Positions 9,017 to 17,236 of a stretch of DNA of 64,000 nucleotides are shown in pieces. Position 1 is the stretch's first letter. The number at the start of each line of letters is the position of its first letter. Source of the stretch: Microbacterium lemovicicum (GTDB lineage: Bacteria; Actinomycetota; Actinomycetes; Actinomycetales; Microbacteriaceae); assembly GCF_003991875.1 (NCBI RefSeq), contig NZ_CP031423.1, positions 1,674,001-1,738,000 on the forward strand, read 5' to 3'. The position numbers and the translations under genes were made by a program. A model generated the notes under the pieces. The model was given only the letters and a program-made list of their open reading frames with translations, ran no database searches and was not told where the DNA came from.

Positions 9017-9030
9017 GTTCGCCCTCGGCA
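9017..9030 (-). promoter_or_regulatory. ClgR-like operator upstream of clpP1P2
   Basis: Read leftward the site is TGCCGAGGGCGAAC. It matches the core of the published actinobacterial ClgR motif (CGCYNANRGCGWWS) at all but the first base. It lies about 65 bp before the clpP1 start. This is a match from memory, not a scored search. Confidence 0.4.
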
Positions 9031-9032
9031 GA

Positions 9033-9524
9033 TCAGCCCCGCGGGTCGAGCAGTTCCCGCGCGTATCCGGTCACGGAACGGATATAGCGCGGGAGGTGCG
9101 GAGCGAGGGCGAGGAGCGCGACGGAGACCGCCTCGCGGTCACGGCCGACGCTGCTGAGCGCAAGCGCGTAGAACGCCGCCGCCGCGTCGTGGAAGCCGTC
9201 GTCGCCGCCGCGCGCGTACTCCTGCTCGAGCAGCGCGAGCGCCTCGCCGGTCTTCCCCAGATTGCGGATCGTGCTCGCCAGCTGGATCACCGCCTGCACC
9301 CGGTGCTCGGGATCGAGGCCGGCCTCCAGCGCCCGGCGGTAGAGCGTCTCCGCCTCGCCCTCCCGGCCGGCGGAGTCGCGTGCGCCGGCACGCTCGAACA
9401 GCGCGCGGGCGTCGTCCTCCGCGCGTTCGGCCGCGAGGGCGTCGACGGCGGCGATGCGCTCGTCGTCGCCGAGGGTCTCGTCCGCCCAGACGGCGGCCAT
9501 CCGGTCATCCCACGTGTCTGTCAT
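9033..9524 (-). CDS. Tetratricopeptide-repeat protein
   Basis: 163 residues, all predicted helix. Helical pairs of TPR type repeat through the protein, such as [32 protein letters not shown] and [20 protein letters not shown]. This matches the small TPR_5-type proteins of actinobacteria and Firmicutes, whose function is not established. GGGAGG precedes the ATG. It sits between trigger factor and clpP1, separated from tig by a strong hairpin, so a link to protein folding is only suggested by position. Confidence 0.8.
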   Translation of the reverse strand: MTDTWDDRMAAVWADETLGDDERIAAVDALAAERAEDDARALFERAGARDSAGREGEAETLYRRALEAGLDPEHRVQAVIQLASTIRNLGKTGEALALLEQEYARGGDDGFHDAAAAFYALALSSVGRDREAVSVALLALAPHLPRYIRSVTGYARELLDPRG

Positions 9525-9543
9525 GCGTCCCTCCCGGACAAGG

Positions 9544-9579
9544 CGAAGGGGACGGATGCCGCGGCATCCGTCCCCTTCG
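9544..9579 (-). terminator. Trigger factor terminator
   Basis: A near-perfect palindrome (9544-9560 with 9563-9579; 16-17 bp stem) begins 11 nt after the tig stop. It contains both orientations of the over-represented word GGATGCCGC. Confidence 0.75.
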
Positions 9580-9590
9580 TGCGTCCGTCG

Positions 9591-11111
9591 TTACTCGGCT
9601 GCCTTCTTGGTGCTCTTGCGGGCCGGCTTCTTCGGCGCCTCGGCCTCGTCGGCCGCGGGCGCGGCGTCCTCGGCGGGGGCGGCCTCGGCGGCGGCCTTCT
9701 TGGTGCTCTTGCGGGCCGGCTTCTTCGGCGCCTCGGCCTCCTCGGCGGCGATCACGTCGTCGGCGTCGGCTGCGGCATCCGCGATCTCCTGCGCCTCCTC
9801 GACGACCTCGTCCTCGGCCTCGAGCTCGGGGTCGTCGGTGGCGACGAAGCCGGCGAGGTCGACCGACTTGCCGGCCGTGTCGACGACGGTCACCTTGCCG
9901 AGCGCGACGGCGAGGGCCTTGTTGCGGGCGACCTCGGCGACGAGCGCGGGCAGCTGGTTGTTCTGCTGGATCGCCTCGACGAACTCCTGCGGCGCCATGC
10001 CGTACTGCGCGGCGGACTGGATGAGGTACTGGGTGAGCTCCTCCTGGGAGACCTGCACCTCGAACTTCTCGGCGATGGCGTCCATGAGCATCTGCGTCTT
10101 GAACTGCTTCTCGCTGGCCTCGGTGACCTCCGCGCGGTGCACGTCGTCCTCGAGGCGGTTCTCGCCCTCGAGGTGGCTGTGCACCTCGGCCTCGATGAGT
10201 GCGGCCGGCACCGGGATCTCGACCTGCGTGAGCAGCTCCTCGATCAGCTTGTCGCGTGCGGCGGAGCCCTGCGTGAACGCCGACTGCTGGCCGACGCGCT
10301 CGGACAGGCTCTCGCGGAGCTCCGCGATGGTGTCGAACTCGCTCGCGATCTGCGCGAAGTCGTCGTCGGCCTCGGGAAGCTCGCGCTCCTTGACGGCGGT
10401 GACGGTCACGACGACCTCGGCCTCTTCGCCGGCGTGGTCGCCGCCGACGAGCTTCGAGCGGAAGGTGGTCTCCTCGCCCGCGGTCAGCGAGTCGATCGCC
10501 TCGTCGATGCCCTCGAGCAGCTCGCCGGACCCGACCTCGTAGGACACGCCCTCGGCGCGGTCGATCTCGGCGCCCTCGATGGTCGCGACGAGGTTCAGCT
10601 CGACGAAGTCGCCCGTGGCGGCGGGGCGGTCGACCGTGATCAGCGTGCCGAAGCGGCTGCGCAGTCGGTCGAGCTCCTCGTCGATGGCCGCGTCGTCGAC
10701 CTCGACGGCGTCGACGGTGATCGTCTGGCCCTCGAGCTCGGGCAGGTCGAACTCGGGACGCACGTCGACCTCGACCTCGACCTCGAGATCGCCGGAGAAG
10801 TCCTTCTCGTTCGGCCATTCCTTGACGTCGGCGTTGGGGCGGCCGAGCACGCGCACGTTGTGGGCGCTGACGGCCTCGCGGTAGAACGTGTCGAGACCCT
10901 CGCTGACGGCGTGCTCGAGCACGGCGGTGCGTCCGATGCGCTGGTCGATGATCGGCGCGGGAACCTTGCCCTTGCGGAAGCCGGGGATCTGCACGTCCTG
11001 CGCGATGTGCTCGTACGCGTGCGCGATGCTCGGCTTGAGCTCGTCGGGCGTGACCGTGATGTGGAGCTTGACCCGCGTGGGGCTGAGCTGCTCGACGGTG
11101 CTGTTCACCAT
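9591..11111 (-). CDS. tig: Trigger factor (ribosome-bound chaperone) with Lys-rich repeat tail
   Basis: 506 residues. Trigger factor binds ribosomal protein L23 at the tunnel exit and shields nascent chains. The N-terminal ribosome-binding signature is present ([10 protein letters not shown] near residue 45), followed by the FKBP-like prolyl isomerase domain (around residues 150-240) and the helical chaperone arms. After about residue 435 there is an acidic Ala/Glu/Asp linker, then two copies of [16 protein letters not shown] (459-474 and 490-505). This tail is absent from the classical protein and resembles the Lys/Ala tails of actinobacterial DNA- or RNA-binding proteins. The ATG at 11111 matches the conserved N-terminus; the frame runs further but through the tRNA. 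Confidence 0.96.
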   Translation of the reverse strand: MVNSTVEQLSPTRVKLHITVTPDELKPSIAHAYEHIAQDVQIPGFRKGKVPAPIIDQRIGRTAVLEHAVSEGLDTFYREAVSAHNVRVLGRPNADVKEWPNEKDFSGDLEVEVEVDVRPEFDLPELEGQTITVDAVEVDDAAIDEELDRLRSRFGTLITVDRPAATGDFVELNLVATIEGAEIDRAEGVSYEVGSGELLEGIDEAIDSLTAGEETTFRSKLVGGDHAGEEAEVVVTVTAVKERELPEADDDFAQIASEFDTIAELRESLSERVGQQSAFTQGSAARDKLIEELLTQVEIPVPAALIEAEVHSHLEGENRLEDDVHRAEVTEASEKQFKTQMLMDAIAEKFEVQVSQEELTQYLIQSAAQYGMAPQEFVEAIQQNNQLPALVAEVARNKALAVALGKVTVVDTAGKSVDLAGFVATDDPELEAEDEVVEEAQEIADAAADADDVIAAEEAEAPKKPARKSTKKAAAEAAPAEDAAPAADEAEAPKKPARKSTKKAAE

Positions 11112-11179
11112 GTGTTCGTTCTCCTCTGTGTTCCGCGCATGCGCGCGGCGGCTGAAGGTCGGGGGTTCGGAGGGTCTCG

Positions 11180-11256
11180 TGGTCGGGGCGACAGGATTTG
11201 AACCTGCGGCCTCCCGCTCCCAAAGCGGGCGCTCTACCAAGCTGAGCTACGCCCCG
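11180..11256 (-). tRNA. tRNA-Pro (anticodon TGG)
   Basis: Cloverleaf on the minus strand: acceptor CGGGGCG pairs with CGCCCCG, D arm GCTC/GAGC, anticodon stem CCCGC/GCGGG with loop TTTGGGA (TGG at 11220-11222), T arm GCAGG-TTCAAAT-CCTGT. The 3' CCA is encoded (11180-11182). It lies 68 nt upstream of trigger factor, on the same strand. Confidence 0.96.
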
Positions 11257-11298
11257 GGCAGGACCCGCGCGCGCGCGGACACGAAACGACCGTCGAGA

Positions 11299-11304
11299 AG
11301 TCTA
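11299..11304 (-). promoter_or_regulatory. Candidate tRNA-Pro -10 box
   Basis: TAGACT on the minus strand, within the word TCGGCTAGACT that also occurs rightward before tRNA-Gly. No good -35. Confidence 0.4.
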
Positions 11305-11345
11305 GCCGACGGAGGTGTGCGTCCTCCTGAGCGTCGCGCGCGCCG

Positions 11346-11375
11346 TTCAGGCGTGCGACGCCGATCGGCTAGACT
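11346..11375 (+). promoter_or_regulatory. Candidate tRNA-Gly promoter
   Basis: TTCAGG (11346-11351), 18-bp spacer, TAGACT (11370-11375), about 40 bp before the mature tRNA. Confidence 0.5.
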
Positions 11376-11415
11376 CGGGATGCTGCACCGCGCGATCGCG
11401 AGGGGCGGCCACATC

Positions 11416-11486
11416 GGGGCTGTAGCTTAGTGGTAAAGCCTTAGTCTTCCAAACTAATGATGCGGGTTCGATTCCCGTCAGCCCCT
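11416..11486 (+). tRNA. tRNA-Gly (anticodon TCC)
   Basis: Acceptor GGGGCTG/CAGCCCC, short D loop, anticodon stem TTAGT/ACTAA with loop CTTCCAA (TCC at 11448-11450), T arm GCGGG-TTCGATT-CCCGT, discriminator T. The 3' CCA is not encoded (CCG follows). Confidence 0.96.
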
Positions 11487-11520
11487 CCGATATCCCGCCC
11501 GACTCCCCGCCTCCCGAGGT

Positions 11521-11535
11521 GGAGGGCCACCCTCC
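11521..11535. terminator. Possible terminator between tRNA-Gly and carbonic anhydrase
   Basis: GGAGGG-CCA-CCCTCC, a 6-bp stem with a 3-nt loop, immediately after the leftward gene's stop and 35 nt after the tRNA. Confidence 0.4.
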
Positions 11536-12072
11536 TCAGAGGGCGCGCGCGTCGGCGTGCGCGGCCAGGTGCTCGCGGTAGATCCGCGCATTGCGGAGGA
11601 TCTTCTCCCGCTCCTCCGCCGTCAGCTCGCGCCGCACCTTCGCGGGGACGCCCGCCACCAGCGACCCGTCGGGCACGACCGTCCCCTCGAGCACGACCGC
11701 TCCCCCGGCGACGAGGCATCCGGCTCCGATGACGGCGCCGGAGAGGATGACGCTGCCCATGCCGATCAGCGAGCCGTCGCCGACCGTGCAGCCGTGGACG
11801 ACGGCGTTGTGCCCGACGGACACGTCCGCTCCGATCACGACCGGGTGACCGGCGTCGACGTGCACCGAGACGTTGTCCTGCAGGTTGCTGCCCGCGCCGA
11901 GCGTGATGCGGTCGCTGTCGCCGCGGACGACGGCGTTGTACCAGATGCTCGAGGACTCCCCCATGACGACGTCGCCCACCACGCGGGCCCCGGGGGCGAC
12001 GAACGCGCTCTCCGGCACCGAGGGCGCTCTCCCGGCGACGGACAGGACGGAGGCACCCTCGGCGATCGGCAT
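11536..12072 (-). CDS. Gamma-class carbonic anhydrase family protein (hexapeptide repeat)
   Basis: 178 residues. A left-handed beta-helix of hexapeptide repeats runs from about residue 25 to 145 (VGDVVMG, IGADVSVG, IGMGSVILSGAVIGAG). It has the metal-site histidines of the YrdA/PaaY/CaiE group (NVSVHVDAG and SVGHNAVVHGC). A C-terminal helix closes the fold. Members are trimeric; some are true carbonic anhydrases, others have unknown substrates. TAGGGT ends 6 nt before the ATG, supporting this start. No metabolic partner is adjacent, so enzymatic activity is an inference from the His ligands. Confidence 0.88.
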   Translation of the reverse strand: MPIAEGASVLSVAGRAPSVPESAFVAPGARVVGDVVMGESSSIWYNAVVRGDSDRITLGAGSNLQDNVSVHVDAGHPVVIGADVSVGHNAVVHGCTVGDGSLIGMGSVILSGAVIGAGCLVAGGAVVLEGTVVPDGSLVAGVPAKVRRELTAEEREKILRNARIYREHLAAHADARAL

Positions 12073-12078
12073 GGTCCG

Positions 12079-12084
12079 ACCCTA
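12079..12084 (-). promoter_or_regulatory. -10 box of the carbonic anhydrase gene (leaderless)
   Basis: TAGGGT on the minus strand ends 6 nt before the ATG at 12072. Confidence 0.5.
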
Positions 12085-12109
12085 ATCCGCGGGCCCGACC
12101 CGGCGCACG

Positions 12110-14254
12110 CTAGGGCGCCCGCGCCGCCAGCGCGTCCTGGATGGCGCGGGTGTACTGCGGTGCGAGCGAGTCGGCGAAGGTGACCGTGAGGTGGTCCTGG
12201 TCGCGGTACAGGTTGGCCCCGCCCACGACGGGGAAGCACGTGGTGTCGTCGCAGAAGACGTCGGTGAAGTCGAGCAGCGTGACGCCGTCGAGCCCGGTCG
12301 CGGCCTCCCGCAGCGGATCCTCCGCGACGAGCACAGCCGATCGCGCACCGTCGCACTGCGACTCGTCGCGCGTGCGGAGGCACTTGTTCGGGTCGGTCTC
12401 CCACACCGGGTTGTCGACGACGGTGACGACCGGGATGCCGCGATCCAGCATCCGTCCCCACGCGTCGCGGTAGCCCGCGACGGCGGCGGCGTACGACGAG
12501 TCGTACCCCGCGGAGGCGTAGGGCGTCGTGGCGATCGCGGCGGTGAAGACGGCGTCGATGTCACGGTCGTCGAGGGCCGCCGTCACACCCGAGCGCCATT
12601 GCGTGCAGGCGTCGCCGAACGCGCCGGGCGTCGACAGGGGCGTGTCGTTCCACGGGCAGGCGCCCTTGAAGTAGGTCACGAGGTGCCAGCCGTTGTCCTG
12701 CGCCATGCGCTGGAAGGTCGTCAGGAGCTGGAACGCGTGGCTGTCGCCGATCAGGGCGACCGTCGGCGCGGCGGGGTCGTCGGAGCCGAAGTCGCACGAC
12801 ACCGGGCGCGCGTCGTTCAGCTGCACGAAGCACTGCGAATCGGCCGGCCTGTCGACTCCCGCGAAACCGGGCGCGGGCAGGATGGTGTCGCCGAAGTCGG
12901 TGCCGGCGCAGCCGTCCTCCAGCACCGCCGCGGCGCCGAAGCAGTCGGGCGGATCCTCCCGCAGCTGCGCGAGGGCCTGCACGCCGTCGCGATAGGCGGG
13001 GGCGTTGACGGCCCAGGCCGCGCCCGCGGTGCCGGCGACGAGGAGCATCGCCGCGAGCGACGCCCACAGGCTGAGCCGCGCAGGACGCGAGGTGAGCGCC
13101 TTCCACTGCCGGGCGGGGTCCTCGACGAAGCGCTTGGTCAGCCAGGCCAGCACGAAGCAGATGCCCAGCAGCGCGACGCGGTGATAGATCGTCAGCCCCC
13201 AGAACGGCACCGACGGCGCGATGACGATGAGCGGCCAGTGCCAGAGGTAAAGCGAATACGAGATGTCGCCCGTGAAACGCATCGGCCGGACCGCCAGGAT
13301 CCGCGTCGGCTGCCACCACCGCTCGGTGTTGGAGGCGGCGATGACGGCGGCCGCGCCGATCGTCGGCAGCGCGGCGGCGTAGCCGGGGAACGGCGTCTGG
13401 CCGTCGAAGCGGAACGCCGTGTACAGCAGCACGAGGATGCCGCCCCAGCCGAGCACGAAGCTGAGCAGCGGGTTGCGCACGCGGAGGGCGGGGATGAGGG
13501 CGACGAGCGCGCCGACGCCGAACTGCCACATGCGCCCGAAGGTCACGAAGTATGCCGGGGCGGGGTTCGTGAGGGTGAACACGACGCAGAAGAGGAAGGA
13601 TGCCGCGGTCACGGCCCCGATCGCGATGAGCACCGCCCGCCGCCGGTCGCCGCGGAAGTACTTCACGGCGATCCAGGCCGCCAGGAGCAGGATGAGCGGC
13701 CACATCACGTAGAACTGCTCCTCCAGCGACAGCGACCAGTAGTGCTGGACCGTGGTCGGGTCGCCGGAGTGGTTGAGGTAGTCGGCGGAGTTCAGCGCGA
13801 GGAACCAGTTCTCGACGTAGAACGTCGAGGCGACGATCTCCTGCACCTCGTCGGGCAGTGCGGAGGTCGGCGTCAGATAGGGCGACATCGCCGCCAGCGC
13901 GCAGAAGAGCAGCACGAGCAGCGATGCGGGAAGGAGGCGGCGGGCCCGGCGGGCCCAGAACTGGCCGAGCCGGATCGAGCCGGTGGCGACCATCTCTCGC
14001 ATCAGGTGCGCGGTGATCAGATAGCCGGAGATGACGAAGAAGATGTCGACGCCGACGTAGCCGCCCGGCAGTCGTGCCGGCCAGAAGTGGTACAGCACGA
14101 CGAACAGCACCGCGATCGCGCGCAGGCCCTGCACGTGCGGCAGGAACCGGGACGGCTCGGCGTGCTCCGGCGAGCGGCGCGTCGGCTCGCGGCGCACGGT
14201 GCGGGCGGGGGCGTCGAGGTCCTGCGGGCCCAGGTCGGCGTCTGCGGATGGCAC
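12110..14254 (-). CDS. Acyltransferase-3 / SGNH-hydrolase membrane protein (OatA type)
   Basis: About 714 residues. The N-terminal half is an acyltransferase-3 domain: HVQGLRAIAVLFVVLYHF, then GGYVGVDIFFVISGYLI and YSLYLWHWPLIV, with about ten membrane helices. A further helix (about residues 395-415) leads to an extracellular SGNH domain with block I VALIGDSHAF and block V DQDHLT. Such proteins move acetyl groups across the membrane to cell-wall polymers or glycans; the acceptor here is unknown. In-frame ATGs lie upstream (14284, 14293), but the GTG at 14254 has TACCGT exactly 6 nt before it, so I prefer that start. No glycan cluster surrounds it. Confidence 0.85.
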   Translation of the reverse strand: MPSADADLGPQDLDAPARTVRREPTRRSPEHAEPSRFLPHVQGLRAIAVLFVVLYHFWPARLPGGYVGVDIFFVISGYLITAHLMREMVATGSIRLGQFWARRARRLLPASLLVLLFCALAAMSPYLTPTSALPDEVQEIVASTFYVENWFLALNSADYLNHSGDPTTVQHYWSLSLEEQFYVMWPLILLLAAWIAVKYFRGDRRRAVLIAIGAVTAASFLFCVVFTLTNPAPAYFVTFGRMWQFGVGALVALIPALRVRNPLLSFVLGWGGILVLLYTAFRFDGQTPFPGYAAALPTIGAAAVIAASNTERWWQPTRILAVRPMRFTGDISYSLYLWHWPLIVIAPSVPFWGLTIYHRVALLGICFVLAWLTKRFVEDPARQWKALTSRPARLSLWASLAAMLLVAGTAGAAWAVNAPAYRDGVQALAQLREDPPDCFGAAAVLEDGCAGTDFGDTILPAPGFAGVDRPADSQCFVQLNDARPVSCDFGSDDPAAPTVALIGDSHAFQLLTTFQRMAQDNGWHLVTYFKGACPWNDTPLSTPGAFGDACTQWRSGVTAALDDRDIDAVFTAAIATTPYASAGYDSSYAAAVAGYRDAWGRMLDRGIPVVTVVDNPVWETDPNKCLRTRDESQCDGARSAVLVAEDPLREAATGLDGVTLLDFTDVFCDDTTCFPVVGGANLYRDQDHLTVTFADSLAPQYTRAIQDALAARAP

Positions 14255-14260
14255 CCCTCG

Positions 14261-14266
14261 ACGGTA
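14261..14266 (-). promoter_or_regulatory. -10 box of the acyltransferase gene (leaderless GTG start)
   Basis: TACCGT on the minus strand ends 6 nt before the GTG at 14254, and decides that start over the upstream ATGs. Confidence 0.45.
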
Positions 14267-14426
14267 GCCGCTGGGGCGCGACATCCCGTGCATTCGACGG
14301 TGCCCGGCGCCGGGTGCCGTCCGGCGCGGAGTGCCGGATTAGCCCAGCCTCAGCTTGCTTGCGGAGTGATGCGCGCTGAGTACCGTTGGAAACGTCAGAG
14401 ATAGCTCGCCGCAGACGGAGGACACC

Positions 14427-14912
14427 ATGAGCAAGATCCACACCATTCCCGCGACTGCCGCCGACCCCACGGTCGCCGCCGGCACCGCCCAGTTCCTCAC
14501 CCCCGTCGTGCTCGGACTCCAGGCCCTCGTCGTCAACGGCAAGCAGGCCCACTGGAACGTGCGCGGCACGAACTTCCTCCCCATCCACGAGCTGCTCGAC
14601 AGCGTCGTGACGCACGCACAGGACTGGTCCGACACGGCCGCCGAGCGCATCGTCGCCCTGGGCCTGCCGATCGACGCGCGCCTGGCCACCATCTCGGCGA
14701 AGGTCAAGGACACCGCGGTGCCCGCCGGCTTCGCGCAGTGGGATGAGGTCGTGAGCGACGTCATCAGCGACATCGACGCCGTCCTCGTCGACATCCGCGC
14801 TGCCGTCGAAGGCCTCGGCGAGGTCGACGCCAGCAGCCAGGACGTTGCGATCGAGATCCAGCGCGGCATCGAGAAGGACCGCTGGTTCCTGGTGGCGCAC
14901 CTCTCCTCCTGA
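14427..14912 (+). CDS. dps: DNA starvation/stationary-phase protection protein Dps
   Basis: 161 residues. A dodecameric mini-ferritin that stores iron by oxidising Fe(II) with peroxide and protects DNA. The inter-subunit ferroxidase motif is intact: His42 in KQAHWNVRG, His54 region, Asp66/Asp70 and Glu73 further on (DWSDTAAERI). There is no Lys-rich N-terminal tail of the E. coli type, so DNA binding is not obvious. GGAGG precedes the ATG. It is a single-gene transcript with a strong hairpin 7 nt after the stop. I could not settle the promoter in the 172-bp gap. Confidence 0.95.
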   Translation: MSKIHTIPATAADPTVAAGTAQFLTPVVLGLQALVVNGKQAHWNVRGTNFLPIHELLDSVVTHAQDWSDTAAERIVALGLPIDARLATISAKVKDTAVPAGFAQWDEVVSDVISDIDAVLVDIRAAVEGLGEVDASSQDVAIEIQRGIEKDRWFLVAHLSS

Positions 14913-14918
14913 CACGCG

Positions 14919-14964
14919 CACGACGACGCCCCCGGCACCAGGCGGTGCCGGGGGCGTCGTCGTG
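14919..14964. terminator. dps / response-regulator bidirectional terminator
   Basis: Perfect 21-bp stem (14919-14939 with 14944-14964), loop AGGC, between convergent genes. No T tract. Confidence 0.8.
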
Positions 14965-14981
14965 TCGGCGCGGTGCCGGCC

Positions 14982-15686
14982 TCAGCCGCGCTGCAGGAAC
15001 GCGAGGACGGCGAGCACGCGCCGGTGGTCGGAACCCGACTCCTCCAGGCGCAGCTTCTGGAAGATGGCGGTGACGTTCTTCTCGACCGCTCCGACCCCGA
15101 TGTGCAGCCGCTGCGCGATGGTCATGTTGCTGCGGCCCTCGGCCATCAGCTCGAGCACGTCGCGCTCGCGCGGCGTCAGAGCCGAGAGCGGATCGGGTCG
15201 GGCGGCCAGAAGCTGCCGCACGACGACCGGGTCGAGCACGGTGCCGCCCGCGCGCACGCGGCGGATGGCATCGGTGAAGTCCTCCAGCGACGTGACGCGA
15301 TCCTTCAGCAGGTAGCCGACGCCGCCCTCCCCCTCGGCCAGCAGCTCGCGGGCGTAGACGCCCTCGACGTACTGGCTGAGCACGAGGATCGCGACGCCGG
15401 GAGCCTCCGCGCGGAGACGGAGCGCCGCTCGGATGCCCTCGTCGCGGAACGTCGGCGGCAGCCGGACGTCGAGAACGGCGACGTCGGCACGGGCGGCCGT
15501 CACGCGCGCCACGATGTCGTCCGCGTCTCCGAAGGCGCCGGCGGTGACGTATCCGGCCTCGTCGAACAGCCGCACCAGGCCCTCCCGCAGGAGCACCGAG
15601 TCCTCGACGAGGATCAGCCGAGTCCGGTCGTCGGTGTCGGGGTCGGTCGTCACGGGTTCAGGATAGGCGGCGATCCGCGCGCTCAC
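14982..15686 (-). CDS. NarL/LuxR-family response regulator
   Basis: 234 residues with a GTG start that overlaps the kinase stop as GTGA, the pattern of translational coupling. The receiver domain (about residues 22-140) has the acidic pocket Glu28/Asp29 (LVEDS), phospho-acceptor Asp73 (AVLDVRLP) and Lys of GYLLKDR. The LuxR DNA-binding domain follows (LTPRERDVLELMAEGRSNMT, then a second helix in GVGAVEKNVTAIFQKL). A later in-frame GTG at residue 12 is an alternative start. It is encoded directly after its cognate kinase; targets are unknown. Confidence 0.92.
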   Translation of the reverse strand: MSARIAAYPEPVTTDPDTDDRTRLILVEDSVLLREGLVRLFDEAGYVTAGAFGDADDIVARVTAARADVAVLDVRLPPTFRDEGIRAALRLRAEAPGVAILVLSQYVEGVYARELLAEGEGGVGYLLKDRVTSLEDFTDAIRRVRAGGTVLDPVVVRQLLAARPDPLSALTPRERDVLELMAEGRSNMTIAQRLHIGVGAVEKNVTAIFQKLRLEESGSDHRRVLAVLAFLQRG

Positions 15687-17083
15687 GCCGGCATCCCGGG
15701 GAGCGGGATGTGGACGCCGACGGTCGTCGGGCCGCCGACGGGGCTCTGCACCACCAACTCGCCGCGCAGTCCCGCGACCCGCTCGGCGAGTCCCGCGAGG
15801 CCGTGGCCGGCGACGGTGCGCGCGCCGCCCCGTCCGTCGTCGGTGACGACGACGTCCAGCATCCCCATCGTCTGCGGCGTCGGCTCACGCAGCGAGGCGT
15901 GCAGGCTCGCCGCCGTCGCGCCCGCGTGCTTGATCGTGTTCGTGAACAGCTCGGACACGGTGAAGTAGACCGTGCGGGCGATCTCGGGACTGACCGCCCC
16001 GTCGATGCGCGGATCGATGCGGATGTCGACCGACAGCGGCACACCGGCCGCGACGGCGCTCAGCGCGGCGGAGAGACCCCGATCCTGCAGCAGGGGCGGC
16101 GCGACGCCGCTGGAGAGGGCGCGCAGCTCGTCGAGGGCGGCCTGGGCGTGCCCGCGGGCCTCGCGGGCGAGCTCGGCGGCGGCGTCGCCGTCGCCCGCCG
16201 CGGCGCGGCGTTCGAGCGCGGCCAGATCGAGCTGCAGACGCACCAGCCGCTGCTGCGGCCCGTCGTGGATGTCGCGCTCCAGGCGTCGCAGTGCGACGTC
16301 CTCCGCATGCACGGCCGCACCGCGGGCCGCGGCCTCGGCGCGCACCTCGGCCGCGAGGTCGTCTGAGCGCCAGCGTCCGAGCATCGACTCCGCGATCGAG
16401 TGGTGGGCGATCGTGAGGCCGCGCAGCACCCACGGGAGCGTGAAGGCGAAGATGACACCCGCGATGACGCTGAGCAGGATCTGCACGGCCACGGGCGCCG
16501 CGCCTCCGACCAGCCCGGGGATGCCGTCGGTGACGACCCTCCCCCAGCGCCCGCCGCTGCCGCGCGGCGCGATCAGCAGCCACACCCACGAGGTCAGTCC
16601 GCCGACGGCGACGCTGATCCATGTGACGGTCACGGTGAAGGAGACGATGCTCAGCAGCGGGCTCACGATCATCCCGTGCGCCAGGTAGGCCCAGTAGTGC
16701 GCGACGCGCAGCGGCCGCGTCAGCGTCATCCAGAAGCCGTTCTGGTCGGGGCGGTCGCGCGACCACTCCGGCTCGGGGATGTCGCGCAGGCCGGTGAGCT
16801 TCAGCAGGAACCGGTCGCCCAGGCCCAGCCCGCGCGCGACGAGCAGGGCGGCGACGATGATCGGGAGCCCGACGACGAGGATGATGAGCGCCACTCCCGT
16901 CCAGAACAGCGACGCCAGCACGCCCACCGCCGTCATGGCCAGGGCGAAGACGGCGATCAGGTAGACCGCGTTGCCCGGCACGCGTCGCCACTGCTCGCCG
17001 TAGGTGCGCCACCACCTGTTCGCTGGGGTCGGCGGCGCCGCAGAGGCGTCCAGAGGAGGGAGGGAGGTCATCGTCGTGTCCAT
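15683..17083 (-). CDS. Sensor histidine kinase, membrane 'Sensor' domain type
   Basis: 466 residues from the ATG at 17083. Two pairs of membrane helices form a putative-sensor domain (about residues 35-220), with the Pfam 'Sensor' look: VALIILVVGLPIIVAALLVA, then GFWMTLTRP. The dimerisation helix carries phospho-acceptor His273 in ERDIHDGPQQR (HisKA_3 family), followed by the HATPase domain with N box ELFTNTIKHA and G boxes VTDDGRGG and GHGLAGL. This is the Streptomyces-type NarX-like kinase. The signal is unknown; the almost absent outside loops suggest a membrane or envelope cue. The start is uncertain because the ribosome-binding site is weak. Confidence 0.9.
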   Translation of the reverse strand: MDTTMTSLPPLDASAAPPTPANRWWRTYGEQWRRVPGNAVYLIAVFALAMTAVGVLASLFWTGVALIILVVGLPIIVAALLVARGLGLGDRFLLKLTGLRDIPEPEWSRDRPDQNGFWMTLTRPLRVAHYWAYLAHGMIVSPLLSIVSFTVTVTWISVAVGGLTSWVWLLIAPRGSGGRWGRVVTDGIPGLVGGAAPVAVQILLSVIAGVIFAFTLPWVLRGLTIAHHSIAESMLGRWRSDDLAAEVRAEAAARGAAVHAEDVALRRLERDIHDGPQQRLVRLQLDLAALERRAAAGDGDAAAELAREARGHAQAALDELRALSSGVAPPLLQDRGLSAALSAVAAGVPLSVDIRIDPRIDGAVSPEIARTVYFTVSELFTNTIKHAGATAASLHASLREPTPQTMGMLDVVVTDDGRGGARTVAGHGLAGLAERVAGLRGELVVQSPVGGPTTVGVHIPLPGMPA

Positions 17084-17185
17084 GATCCCAGCCTTCTCGC
17101 CGGGGCGGGGATGCGGCATCCCACCCGCTCCCGAAGGCACACGGGGGCTGTCCCCCCTGCCGGTCTCGGGTCGTCCGGGCACACG

Positions 17186-17236
17186 GGCGCGGTGCGTGAG
17201 CCGTCCGTGCGGCGCTCAGGCGCGGTGCGTGAGCCG
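17186..17236. repeat. 33-bp-spaced duplication at the amidohydrolase 3' end
   Basis: An 18-bp word (GGCGCGGTGCGTGAGCCG) occurs at 17186-17203 and 17219-17236. The second copy encodes the C-terminal codons of the amidohydrolase; the first lies beyond its stop. This looks like a local tandem duplication. Confidence 0.6.

Noticed and set aside
11180..11256. Extended trigger factor N-terminus through the tRNA
   Set aside because: The frame stays open over tRNA-Pro, but the conserved N-terminus begins at 11111 and has a ribosome-binding site.
14255..14426. Riboswitch or regulatory RNA between the acyltransferase gene and dps
   Set aside because: No conserved aptamer structure can be recognised, only a short GGAGG site and an unconvincing promoter.
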